Source: Hydrogenimonas sp. SS33
GTDB taxonomy: Bacteria; Campylobacterota; Campylobacteria; Campylobacterales; Hydrogenimonadaceae
DNA: 64,000 nt
Direction of reading: 5' to 3'
Assembly (NCBI RefSeq): GCF_040436365.1
Contig: NZ_AP026369.1
Span: 434,001-498,000, forward strand
The notes beneath the pieces are model-generated. The model was not told the origin of the DNA. It saw only the letters and a list, made by a program, of their open reading frames with translations, and ran no database searches. Below, one piece after another: positions 45,917-53,756 of this stretch (position 1 is its first letter; each line of letters begins with the position of its first letter). Both the position numbers and the translations under genes were made by a program.

Positions 45917-45919
45917 CGA

Positions 45920-46978
45920 TTACTCACAAATAGGTTCTGCAAACATTCTGAATGGCTTTTCTATATTTGTATAAGTTTCCCAGTATTTTCTATCATCTTG
46001 TATGTCAAGTTTTTTATTTTCATAATATAGACCATCTTCACGATTTATGCTATGCTTAATTTCCAAAGATATATTTCTTCTACGACAATCTATTACCACT
46101 AAATAGCCTTTTGTTATAATATCCGGGCTATCTGAATTATCATAATCTATATATTCTTTTATCTGACTCATACCATCATTTGCACGACCATTTGAGTAAC
46201 TTGTACCAATCGTTTCCTCTTCTTTTACAGATTGCCCCATCCATTTTATTTCAATTAACGCAGCACGATTTGCTTCTTTCCAAAAAACTCTTATATCTAC
46301 AGGTTTACTTGCATTTAAATTATATTCACGAACAACATTGATTCCACGAATTCTACTAGATAAAAACTCTTTCAATGATATTTGCATACACGCTTCAGGT
46401 TTATTTTTTAAATATATCCTCTTATCATCAAACCAACATTGCTTTAAGAGTTCACACGATGTATGTCTTACTTTGTTATTTTTGTAATCAAGCAGAGCCT
46501 CTTGCAAATCATGATACTGTAGTGCATATATACTTGGGCAACTAAAACTATTTTGAATCCTGATCACATTCCCATTTACTGAATAATATTCATTTTTATT
46601 AGATCCATCATATACATAAGCAATAAAGTCATTATTTGTATTTATAAGTTCATCAATATCTTTATTGTTCCAAATTACAGGCAAGGAGGCTTCATCATCA
46701 GTTAATTTAAAAATCAGAGTAGCATATTCATGACCTAATATGGAAGGATCATAATATCTATTTCCATCAGACTCATCAAATAAAATTCTTCCTTCTGAGA
46801 AGTCAATAAAAACAACTATTTGTCCATTGTAATGAGATGGTTCAATATTTCTATATAAATCTTTTACAAATTTAACTATATTATTTGTTGCTGATAAATA
46901 TTTACTATCTCCTCCTGTCTGTTTTACTATATCCATAATATAAGTTTCTCTTGAAACTGCTAAACGTTCTTCTGGCAT
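45920..46978 (-). CDS. PD-(D/E)XK-type nuclease candidate
   Basis: 352 residues, no named family recognised. Residues ~235-262 (KPVDIRVFW...RAALIEIKWMG) fit the PD-(D/E)XK core: Asp in a strand, then E-x-K in the next. The N-terminal half has mixed alpha/beta structure with a conserved-looking FIDFSEGRILFD. It is one base after the 193-residue gene and just before the methyltransferase gene, consistent with the cutting subunit of the system. Confidence 0.6.
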   Translation of the reverse strand: MPEERLAVSRETYIMDIVKQTGGDSKYLSATNNIVKFVKDLYRNIEPSHYNGQIVVFIDFSEGRILFDESDGNRYYDPSILGHEYATLIFKLTDDEASLPVIWNNKDIDELINTNNDFIAYVYDGSNKNEYYSVNGNVIRIQNSFSCPSIYALQYHDLQEALLDYKNNKVRHTSCELLKQCWFDDKRIYLKNKPEACMQISLKEFLSSRIRGINVVREYNLNASKPVDIRVFWKEANRAALIEIKWMGQSVKEEETIGTSYSNGRANDGMSQIKEYIDYDNSDSPDIITKGYLVVIDCRRRNISLEIKHSINREDGLYYENKKLDIQDDRKYWETYTNIEKPFRMFAEPICE

Positions 46979-46979
46979 T

Positions 46980-47561
46980 TTAATTCTCCATATGAACTTG
47001 CTTTAAGAGATAATCCACCCATGAAACGGCTGGTAGCAGTAATTCATCTGATGGAGCTCCTATCTTAGTGGTTATTTCTTTTAGTTTTTCATTACTATAT
47101 GTCACCCAATCTTGATTGTTTGTTTGTTGTTCTTTTTTTAAGCCAGGATCATTTAGAAGAGCCTCTTTGGTTTCTTTGTATGGAATCAAAATGCTTGTAG
47201 AACATGCAGCATCAAGATATTTCTCTCTTTTTTTATTTGTAGGAAGTTTTTTAAACTTGTTAAATTCATCTGTACCTCTACCGGTAATAATCAAAAAACT
47301 TCCTGTATCTTCAAAATAACCATTTTTTTCATTATTTTTAATAGCGTCACTTAATACCTTTGCATGAGGATAGCCATCGCTATCTATAGTAAATTTATAC
47401 CCCCAATTAGCAGTTGGAGCCCCTTTGTAGTGAAATAAAATAGCTGAAAAATATGCGAACAAGTGAATCTCTTTTTCTTCAAAACCATCTAAAAAGTTAT
47501 CTAATTTATGCGCTATCGAAAGGCAGTCAAAATATGCCTCTGGTAAAATTTGGTTGAACAT
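46980..47561 (-). CDS. Middle component of SMC/ABC three-component-like system
   Basis: 193 residues, unrecognised by motif. Mostly helical N-terminus (ILPEAYFDCLSIAHKLDNFLDGF) and a mixed centre (LFHYKGAPTANWGYKFTID, GSFLIITGRGTDEF). Its size and place between an SMC-like ATPase gene and a nuclease gene match the middle component of ABC-three-component and Lamassu (LmuC) systems. ATG directly abuts the ATPase stop (TAAATG). Confidence 0.55.
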   Translation of the reverse strand: MFNQILPEAYFDCLSIAHKLDNFLDGFEEKEIHLFAYFSAILFHYKGAPTANWGYKFTIDSDGYPHAKVLSDAIKNNEKNGYFEDTGSFLIITGRGTDEFNKFKKLPTNKKREKYLDAACSTSILIPYKETKEALLNDPGLKKEQQTNNQDWVTYSNEKLKEITTKIGAPSDELLLPAVSWVDYLLKQVHMEN

Positions 47562-49550
47562 TTATTTCCCCCTTAATGCTCTATCTATATTCTCATATAC
47601 TTCATTAAATAGAACTTCCCCTTCTTTTTGTATCTCCGTCATATCCGTCCATTCAAGCATTCTTCTAAAATACATTTTTTCTTCACCACATCTTTTTGCC
47701 AATGCTACCAATAATTGAGACGCATTGATATTTGCAGTCATAATAATATTTTGATTGTAATCTACCACAAAATCAGCAAACATTTGACCTACTCGATTTT
47801 CATAAGCTATATCCAACGATCCTTCAGGTGTATCTATTAGAAGTGTGGCTTCATTTCCTTTTTTTGACAAATAGATTGCCAATGTCATTCTAAGAGCAAT
47901 ATCTAAAAAAAATCTTTGGCTCTCAGAAAGCTGATAAGATTCTGTCCTTCTTGTCCCTAAAAGCTCAAAGTTAAGTTTAATATTTTTTGCACCTTTTTTT
48001 TGAAAGTATATATTTAAATCGAGCCCAATAAAGCTTTTTGACAATTTTTTAAATAATGGAACAAAATATGTTTCAGCTCTTTTGTAGTTTTCCTCAACAT
48101 TTTTTAAAAGGTTTTCATATTCAGGCTTAAGTTGATCTCTTTGCTTGTAATAGTCATCTGCTTTTTTATCTTCTTTTTCAAATCTATCTTTATATTCACT
48201 AAGAAGAGAGTCTGTTATTGTATCTCCTGTTGATTTGAAACTTATAGAAGAATTTTCTTTTTCAAACTTCTCTAATTTTTCTTTTGACGAGATATAATTA
48301 TATTCAGCTTTTTCAAGTTCTACTTTTTTTGCATCAGATTCAAAAATCAGACTTTCCAAATCTTTATTTTTCCCTTCAATCTTCTTATCTATCTCTTCTA
48401 GTTGATGTAAAATTTGATTTTGAACCTTATTTTTATCGTTGTCTATCTTGGTATCACAAATAGGGCATTGATCCTGATATAAGTTCTTTTCAATTTTTTC
48501 AATAATATGATGACCTTTTGCACCACATAGGAAACATTCATGATTTGCTTTAGAAAATTGAACATATTGGTTATTCAATAATCTTGATCTTGGCTCAGAG
48601 TATTGAGAAAACAATCTTTTGTATTGAATTTTGTATTGAAGTATTTCCGAATTAATGATATTTTGTCTTTTCAGTAGTGTGTCATACTCAGATTCTATAT
48701 TATGGAATTTCTTTTCGGACTCCTCAACAATATTTATTAGCAGATCATATTCTTTTTTAAGATCATCCCAGTTGAGCAACTCCATTTCTTTTTTTGTATT
48801 TAAAAGCATTTCCATTTCTTTTTTGATTTGGGTGGCTTGCCACCTGGCGTTTCTAGCGTGAGATTCAAGAACTTCCATCTCTTTTTTTAGTTCCAGAATC
48901 CTTTCTGTATCATCCAAAGAATCATTAAATGCCATTGAAAGTGTGTTGGTCGATGCTTTTTCATTCCAAAATAACATCCGTCTATTTTCATCAAATGTCA
49001 AAACATAAAGTTGAAAGAAAACAAAATTTTCAAAGCTTCCAATACCCATATCATTAGCTAATGATGATTGGTATATACGATTTAACTCTTCTGAACTTGA
49101 GTTTGTTTCGTTTAGTATAGATTCAGTTTTATTTTTATCTAAATTGTTGTAAATTTCAAAAGATCTAAGAGCATTTCTATTATCAAATCCACGAACTATT
49201 CTATATGTCTTTTTATTGATTTCAAAAGTGATTTCTATTTCAGCCTTATCGTAATCTCTGACATTTATTCTACCTTTAAAATAGTCTTCTGTGTAACTTT
49301 TATTTTCTGTTTCAATCTCTTTTGGCAATAAAACATCTTTATTTGGTGCCAAAACCAAACCGGTCAAACCATAGTTAATAATATTTAAGAATGTTGTTTT
49401 TCCAAGCCCATTTGCACCTGCTAAACAATAGACCCCATTGTTGATATTCTCTTCTACTTCCGTAGTTTTTTCATTTTTAGAATATAGAGAAAAATTTCGT
49501 ATTTTTATTTTTTGGATATTTATAAAATTAAATCTCCCTTTACTTTTCAA
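47562..49550 (-). CDS. Rad50/SMC-like ATPase with zinc-finger hook
   Basis: 662 residues. Walker A GANGLGKTTFLN (~44) after the IKIRNFSLYS start typical of RecF/Rad50 ATPases; two coiled coils (~225-320 and ~375-490) flank a hook-like turn with CFLCGAKGHH and QCPICDTKID (four cysteines). The C-terminal lobe has signature YQLSESQRFFLDIALRM (~545) and Walker B with D-loop TLLIDTPEGSLD (~585). Start is TTG with GGGGA upstream. First gene of the operon; expected to sense or load on DNA and license the nuclease. Very AT-rich compared with the core genome. Confidence 0.85.
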   Translation of the reverse strand: MKSKGRFNFINIQKIKIRNFSLYSKNEKTTEVEENINNGVYCLAGANGLGKTTFLNIINYGLTGLVLAPNKDVLLPKEIETENKSYTEDYFKGRINVRDYDKAEIEITFEINKKTYRIVRGFDNRNALRSFEIYNNLDKNKTESILNETNSSSEELNRIYQSSLANDMGIGSFENFVFFQLYVLTFDENRRMLFWNEKASTNTLSMAFNDSLDDTERILELKKEMEVLESHARNARWQATQIKKEMEMLLNTKKEMELLNWDDLKKEYDLLINIVEESEKKFHNIESEYDTLLKRQNIINSEILQYKIQYKRLFSQYSEPRSRLLNNQYVQFSKANHECFLCGAKGHHIIEKIEKNLYQDQCPICDTKIDNDKNKVQNQILHQLEEIDKKIEGKNKDLESLIFESDAKKVELEKAEYNYISSKEKLEKFEKENSSISFKSTGDTITDSLLSEYKDRFEKEDKKADDYYKQRDQLKPEYENLLKNVEENYKRAETYFVPLFKKLSKSFIGLDLNIYFQKKGAKNIKLNFELLGTRRTESYQLSESQRFFLDIALRMTLAIYLSKKGNEATLLIDTPEGSLDIAYENRVGQMFADFVVDYNQNIIMTANINASQLLVALAKRCGEEKMYFRRMLEWTDMTEIQKEGEVLFNEVYENIDRALRGK

Positions 49551-49887
49551 AATTTCCCCTTATCTATTTACTATTATAGTATTTTGGCTTATATAGACTT
49601 CAATCTTCTTGAGCATCTCAAGATGCGAATACCCTTCAGGACGTTAATGCTATGGCTTCGGCTTGCCGACGGTATAGCATTCACACTTCCTGCCTTTTGA
49701 TTCAAACACACATTAGAACATTTTAGCAAACTTTGGCTAAACCCTCTACCTCAATGGGCTAAAATCGGCTATAGCCGCCTAAAATCGTAATAAGGTGCAA
49801 TACCATTTGCCTTAGTTTGCTTAAATTTGCTAAGATTTGATATAATGTGCTAAAATGAACTAAAATGCAATATAGGGGAGCTAAAGC
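49551..49887. promoter_or_regulatory. 337-bp gap: candidate oriT, promoters and GCTAAAAT repeats
   Basis: Contains a -10-like ATTATA (49573-49578, minus strand) for the SMC operon and an inverted repeat AATGCTAT/ATAGCATT (49646-49653, 49674-49681) with a GC-rich interior. It is followed after 6 bases by TCCTGCC, resembling IncP-type nick regions. Then a series of (G)CTAAAAT motifs near 49757, 49778, 49849 and 49860 leads to the TraK-like gene. As IncP oriT lies beside traK, this is the best oriT candidate. Confidence 0.45.
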
Positions 49888-50289
49888 ATGGCGGCGATGC
49901 GTGGAATGCACAAAGTGGAGTTTTTTACCCATCTCGATGAGATAAAAACGATGTATCAAAACGGCTATGTCGTCTTGAAAATTCTCTATGAAGAGCTAAA
50001 GAAAAAATATAACTGGTCAATGTCGTATTGGTCATTTTGTAAGTACATGAAAGAAGAGGTACTTGCCACAGATTCTGACACCACGCCAAAGAGCAGGGGA
50101 GAGACCCAGGCTAAAAAAGAGGCTGAAATTTATATGAAAAATTTAGAGGCAAAGGAACCCGTATCAGCTGAAAAATCTGAGACAGTTACAAAACCAGTTG
50201 AGCCGGACTCTGAGAAAGAGCGTAAACGCCGTATCTCCCAGGAACTATTGGAACGCAATGATGCTTTCATTGGAGACAAGTGGAAATAA
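49888..50289 (+). CDS. TraK-like oriT-binding protein
   Basis: 133 residues. The N-terminus (VEFFTHLDEIKTMYQNGYVVLKILYEELKKKY...MSYWSFCKYMKE) matches the TraK/DUF5338 pattern: helices followed by an SMSYxxFxxY recognition segment. The C-terminal half is charged and probably disordered. IncP TraK binds and bends oriT DNA; the repeats just upstream could be its sites. GGGGAGC precedes ATG 49888; later ATGs at codons 4 and 7 are possible. Confidence 0.65.
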   Translation: MAAMRGMHKVEFFTHLDEIKTMYQNGYVVLKILYEELKKKYNWSMSYWSFCKYMKEEVLATDSDTTPKSRGETQAKKEAEIYMKNLEAKEPVSAEKSETVTKPVEPDSEKERKRRISQELLERNDAFIGDKWK

Positions 50290-50317
50290 CTCCACAGTTT
50301 TGTAGTCATATAAAACA

Positions 50318-50563
50318 CTACATCTTTTCCTCAAGGTCCGTCCAGGGCTTGGCTGCATCTTTTAATTTCTTTGCAGCCGCTTGATAGTCTATATCTTTGA
50401 GGTCTAAGCCTTGAACTTCATTTATCCATACCTGGACAAATTTGTTTTTGGCAGCCTCAAACTGTTTTGTGTCGATTCCATATTTGACTCTCAATCTTGA
50501 GAGAGATGCCCTCTCAGAGCTGTATATCTCTCTTAGTACATCATATTCCATCGGTGTTGCCAT
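50318..50563 (-). CDS. Hypothetical protein, tandem paralogue 2
   Basis: 81 residues beginning MATPMEYDVLREIYSSERASLSRL. It shares about half its residues with the gene immediately upstream: both start MATPMEYD, and both have EVK/EVQ..DLKDIDYQAA and DAAKPW. Helical, soluble, unknown function. A product of tandem duplication in the element. Confidence 0.65.
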   Translation of the reverse strand: MATPMEYDVLREIYSSERASLSRLRVKYGIDTKQFEAAKNKFVQVWINEVQGLDLKDIDYQAAAKKLKDAAKPWTDLEEKM

Positions 50564-50574
50564 TCGGACTCCTT

Positions 50575-50814
50575 TTAGATATTAAGACTCATCCAGGGCT
50601 TAGCCGCATTTCTCATATTTTGGGCAGCTGCTTGGTAGTCAATCTCTTTAAGATCCTTTCGTTTGACTTCATTGAGCCATATCTGGACAAAGTTGTTTTC
50701 AGCCTCTTTGAATTGTGCTGCATCGATAACTTGTTGTGTCTCTACTCTTGTGAGTGCTGCCATCGCAGAGCTATAAATCTCTCTTAGCGTGTCGTATTCC
50801 ATCGGTGTTGCCAT
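50575..50814 (-). CDS. Hypothetical protein, tandem paralogue 1
   Basis: 79 residues (MATPMEYDTLREIYSSAMAALTRV...DLKEIDYQAAAQNMRNAAKPW), paralogous to the next gene 11 bp downstream. Function unknown. Its ATG overlaps the stop of the upstream RHH gene by one base (TAATG). Confidence 0.65.
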   Translation of the reverse strand: MATPMEYDTLREIYSSAMAALTRVETQQVIDAAQFKEAENNFVQIWLNEVKRKDLKEIDYQAAAQNMRNAAKPWMSLNI

Positions 50815-51218
50815 TACCGCTCCTTCTGTTGAAATTGATCCAAAAGCAAACTCACCATTTGCGATAGATTCAGCCCCAGGGCTTTGGCTTGAGCTGAGAG
50901 CCGTTCATGCACTGCTTTATCCAACGTTACCTGAGTACGCTTGTGCCGGTTGCGAGATTTGCCCACCCGCATAGCTACCCGCAGCTTTCCAAGCTGATCT
51001 GCGTCGATATAGGTTGTGATCCAATCATTGAGGGCTTCAAGTTGGGATTCATCCACCGGCAGAGCATCGTCAAACTTCTCTAACGCTTCACGGGCTTGCT
51101 CTTTATGTTTAGATTCACGCCAAAAAGAGGGGCTTTTCTCAAAGCTGCGACGTAGATACGCCAGGGCAATGGTGTATTCCTCTTCGTCTCTGATCCGCCA
51201 CCGGTTGGATCGCTGCAT
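50814..51218 (-). CDS. Ribbon-helix-helix protein
   Basis: 134 residues from MQRSNRWRIRDEEEY. The C-terminal ~45 residues (KRTQVTLDKAVHERLSAQAKALGLNLSQMVSLLLDQF) form a ribbon-helix-helix DNA-binding domain; the N-terminal part is helical. It may regulate its own operon via the palindrome at 51235-51251 or act in mobilisation (MobC-like). Confidence 0.65.
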   Translation of the reverse strand: MQRSNRWRIRDEEEYTIALAYLRRSFEKSPSFWRESKHKEQAREALEKFDDALPVDESQLEALNDWITTYIDADQLGKLRVAMRVGKSRNRHKRTQVTLDKAVHERLSAQAKALGLNLSQMVSLLLDQFQQKER

Positions 51219-51234
51219 TGTCACTCCTATATTA

Positions 51235-51251
51235 ATGTTACATTGTAACAT
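51235..51251. promoter_or_regulatory. 17-bp palindrome ATGTTACATTGTAACAT
   Basis: Perfect odd palindrome directly upstream of the RHH gene, 16 bp before its start codon; likely operator. Confidence 0.55.
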
Positions 51252-51276
51252 ATCATCCTTTATGAATTTATAAGTC

Positions 51277-51314
51277 GTCAATTTGACTATTTTTTAAAAA
51301 GTCGTTAAAATGAC
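51277..51314. promoter_or_regulatory. Operator pair of nucleotidyltransferase module 1
   Basis: GTCAATTTGAC, 16 bp, GTTAAAATGAC, just upstream of the HTH gene at 51341. The same two sequences with the same 16-bp spacing occur at 53242-53279. Confidence 0.7.
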
Positions 51315-51340
51315 GATAATTGAGGAATAAAAGGAAAGTT

Positions 51341-51760
51341 ATGCAAAAGATAGATCACACACTTTTTATCCATACGCTTAAAGCCCACGGTATTACCCAA
51401 AAAGCATTTGCCGAATATGCGAAGATTCCCTACGATACCGTAACCGGTTGGAAGAAAAAAGGCAAAGTGCCTGCATACGCTATGGTCATCGCCAAAGATA
51501 TGGCGTATCGTATGCGACTCGATGAGCAAACACGTAAAACGCTTCAACGTCGGCATAAACGAAGCAATCTTGAAGTCATAGGGCTTGACAAAACTGAGCA
51601 AAAGCGTATAGAAGCAGCATTTTGGGGCACAAACTATACCGCCGGTGAAATCATCGAAAATGCCAAAAAAGGTGACAAACGCTTCATGCAAAGGCTCAAA
51701 GAGAATCTACCCGAAACATTGCAACGAAAAGCATTGAGTGCTCAAGTGAAACACTGTTGA
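51341..51760 (+). CDS. HTH antitoxin-like regulator, module 1
   Basis: 139 residues from MQKIDHTLFIHTLKAHG. The N-terminal domain (ITQKAFAEYAKIPYDTVTGWKKKGKVPAYAM) is a helix-turn-helix nearly identical in pattern to the first gene of module 2. The C-terminal half differs. It precedes a small gene and an AbiEii-type nucleotidyltransferase gene; antitoxin or repressor is inferred. ATG 51341 follows AAAGGAAAG. Confidence 0.65.
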   Translation: MQKIDHTLFIHTLKAHGITQKAFAEYAKIPYDTVTGWKKKGKVPAYAMVIAKDMAYRMRLDEQTRKTLQRRHKRSNLEVIGLDKTEQKRIEAAFWGTNYTAGEIIENAKKGDKRFMQRLKENLPETLQRKALSAQVKHC

Positions 51761-51823
51761 AAAATTATCCATTCACTTAGAATATGCTATAATAGTAAAA
51801 AATAATGATGAAAGGAGGCGGTC

Positions 51824-52129
51824 ATGCTGCACTATAGACGACGCAACTCAACCGAACCGGCACCGGCAAGACGCATGAACCGTCATCCGTTGCTAACCTA
51901 TCTCAACTGGTCTTATGATCGGAGCAGACATCTTAATGCACAGCAGCTGCGGGAGATACTGACACAGTATGATGAGCGGTATGCCCATCTGTATATGAGA
52001 CTTTTTAATGAAGTGCCCAGAGATGTTGTCTCTTCCTATTTACGTCAGGAGAGGATAGATAGCAGCGTACTTGCAGATATTTACCGGGCGATGAGCCGGT
52101 TGGGGATCGATCTACGCCCCTTTGAGTAA
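51824..52129 (+). CDS. Small protein of module 1
   Basis: 101 residues, basic N-terminus (MLHYRRRNSTEPAPARRMNRH) and a helical body (LNAQQLREILTQYDERYAHLYMRLF). Not recognised. Its stop overlaps the nucleotidyltransferase ATG (TAATG), so it is cotranslated and may be the direct antitoxin. AAGGAGG precedes the start. Confidence 0.6.
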   Translation: MLHYRRRNSTEPAPARRMNRHPLLTYLNWSYDRSRHLNAQQLREILTQYDERYAHLYMRLFNEVPRDVVSSYLRQERIDSSVLADIYRAMSRLGIDLRPFE

Positions 52130-53007
52130 TGCGTTACGACTTCTCCGAACAATCCGAACTTTTCCATATTGCACTTGCGATCCTCGAAGATTACACGATT
52201 GAGAGTTGGTCATTTGGTGGGGGAACGGCACTCTCATCGCTTTATTACCGGCATCGTATGTCCTACGATATTGATATATTTGTTGAGGAGTATGGTGAGA
52301 TTCAACGTCTTTTGGCGTTTCAAGAAGAGATCGCCGGGAACCTTGCTATTGATAGTAGCCATATCCAAGCCTCGCCAACCGGCGTGACCTTCATTCTCGA
52401 AGATGAATCGCACGGCTTGAAACTCGATTTTGTCTATTCTCCGGCATTGACTGAGGATCCTTTTGTAGTCAAAGAGGTATTTGGGGTGTCCGATGTCAAA
52501 GCCCAAACACCCCAGGAGATAATCGCCAAAAAGTTGAAATTTCGGGAAAAGGCGACGATCCGGGATTTTGTCGATTATGCGATTGCCGAGGAGAGAGATC
52601 GGGTTTTGAGCCGGCTCAAAAGCCAGGGGATCGTGGATATAGATCGCTACTTTGATGTCATTAACAAATTTGATTCACTTGCGAAGCATATTTTTGATGA
52701 AGAGCTTCGATGGCTCATGCCGAAAGTGAAACGAAGCAAAGATGACTTTGCCCGAACGATACATGGCGTTATGCAGCCGGGAGAAACCATCACTGTAGCA
52801 GTGGATCATACCGGAGAGGTTGTTGCGTTTGACGAGTTTATCGAGCCTTATCGAGCACTTTATGCCGAACTTGGAGATTTCAAGATCTATACAATCCCCA
52901 ACACCGGCTTGGAGTATCGGGATCTATTGGAGATGGATGAGAGTCAAATCGATGCGTTGGCGTCATTGGAGAAAGCTTCTGAGAAGTCATATGGATTGAA
53001 TATTTAA
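52129..53007 (+). CDS. AbiEii/AbiGii-type nucleotidyltransferase, module 1
   Basis: 292 residues. The nucleotidyltransferase motif WSFGGGTALSSLYYRHRMSYDIDIFV (GGTxL, DxD, ~24-49) and a later catalytic Asp in LKLDFVYSP match AbiEii toxins, which transfer nucleotides to tRNA and arrest growth. A C-terminal extension (~190-292) goes beyond the core. Probably the toxin of a toxin-antitoxin or abortive-infection pair. Confidence 0.8.
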   Translation: MRYDFSEQSELFHIALAILEDYTIESWSFGGGTALSSLYYRHRMSYDIDIFVEEYGEIQRLLAFQEEIAGNLAIDSSHIQASPTGVTFILEDESHGLKLDFVYSPALTEDPFVVKEVFGVSDVKAQTPQEIIAKKLKFREKATIRDFVDYAIAEERDRVLSRLKSQGIVDIDRYFDVINKFDSLAKHIFDEELRWLMPKVKRSKDDFARTIHGVMQPGETITVAVDHTGEVVAFDEFIEPYRALYAELGDFKIYTIPNTGLEYRDLLEMDESQIDALASLEKASEKSYGLNI

Positions 53008-53093
53008 TTTGATGTAAATATTCCCCCTACTATAAATCATTCTTCACCGGATCGCCTACTTACCGAGCCAATTTAACTATTCTCGACGAAAAC

Positions 53094-53125
53094 TTTCTAG
53101 AAAAAAGTATCTTTTTTTCTAGAAA
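53094..53125 (+). terminator. Hairpin with T tract after module 1
   Basis: TTTCTAGAAAAAAG and its complement separated by TAT form a ~14-bp stem with a T-rich descending arm, in the 293-bp gap between the two modules. Probably a bidirectional terminator. The rest of the gap is AT-rich with no gene visible. Confidence 0.5.
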
Positions 53126-53241
53126 ACGCTAAGTTATGGTAGAAGAAGGTGTAAAAGTTAGTCCAAAATCTTGAAATATAATGCTGGCAATCTTTGAAAT
53201 GTAAAGAGTGATGAATTTCTATTTTGAGACTTGCATTAGTT

Positions 53242-53279
53242 GTCAATTTGACAAGTAAAATGAAATTGGTTAAAATGAC
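53242..53279. promoter_or_regulatory. Operator pair of nucleotidyltransferase module 2
   Basis: GTCAATTTGAC (within a 15-bp perfect palindrome TTGTCAATTTGACAA), 16 bp, GTTAAAATGAC, 22 bp before the HTH gene. Same sequences and spacing as in module 1. Confidence 0.7.
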
Positions 53280-53300
53280 AACTAGAAAAGGATGATTGTC

Positions 53301-53756
53301 ATGATGAATGTATCCCACAAAAATATCTCCAACCAATACTTTGAATCGGTCTTAAAACGCAAAGGTCTTAGTAAAAAAGCCTTTGCCGAATATGCCGGTA
53401 TCCCATATTTCACTGTCGCCGGCTGGAAGAAAAAGGGCGAGGTGCCTACTTATGCGATGGTGATCCTAAATCAGATGCCGACTCACAAAAAGAGTGTGAC
53501 CGCGGCTGATCTCATCAAGGCAGGGCTTCCGAGAGCGGTATTATGGAATAACCAGAGTGACAAGGAAGTACCGGTCGATATCTTCATCGTTTCAACCCTT
53601 CAAAAAGCCTACAATGATTTCGTCATCGACAAGCTTACTGAATACTTCGGCAAAGAGAGTGTATTGACTGCACTTTTGAAGTATAAGGATCGCATCTCGG
53701 AACGTTTAATCAACCAAGTGACAAAATATCTCCAAGAACTGCCGAGATCTGCATGA
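53301..53756 (+). CDS. HTH antitoxin-like regulator, module 2
   Basis: 151 residues. N-terminal helix-turn-helix (LSKKAFAEYAGIPYFTVAGWKKKGEVPTYAM) parallels module 1 almost word for word; the C-terminal part (STLQKAYNDFVIDKLTEYF) differs. AAGGA lies 9 bases upstream of ATG 53301; an ATG follows directly. The stop overlaps the nucleotidyltransferase gene (ATGA). Confidence 0.65.
   Translation: MMNVSHKNISNQYFESVLKRKGLSKKAFAEYAGIPYFTVAGWKKKGEVPTYAMVILNQMPTHKKSVTAADLIKAGLPRAVLWNNQSDKEVPVDIFIVSTLQKAYNDFVIDKLTEYFGKESVLTALLKYKDRISERLINQVTKYLQELPRSA

Noticed and set aside
51341-53007. Classical AbiE (AbiEi-AbiEii) assignment
   Set aside because: The toxin fits AbiEii, but the first gene lacks the AbiEi winged-helix plus C-terminal domain layout and a third gene intervenes, so only the nucleotidyltransferase part is claimed.
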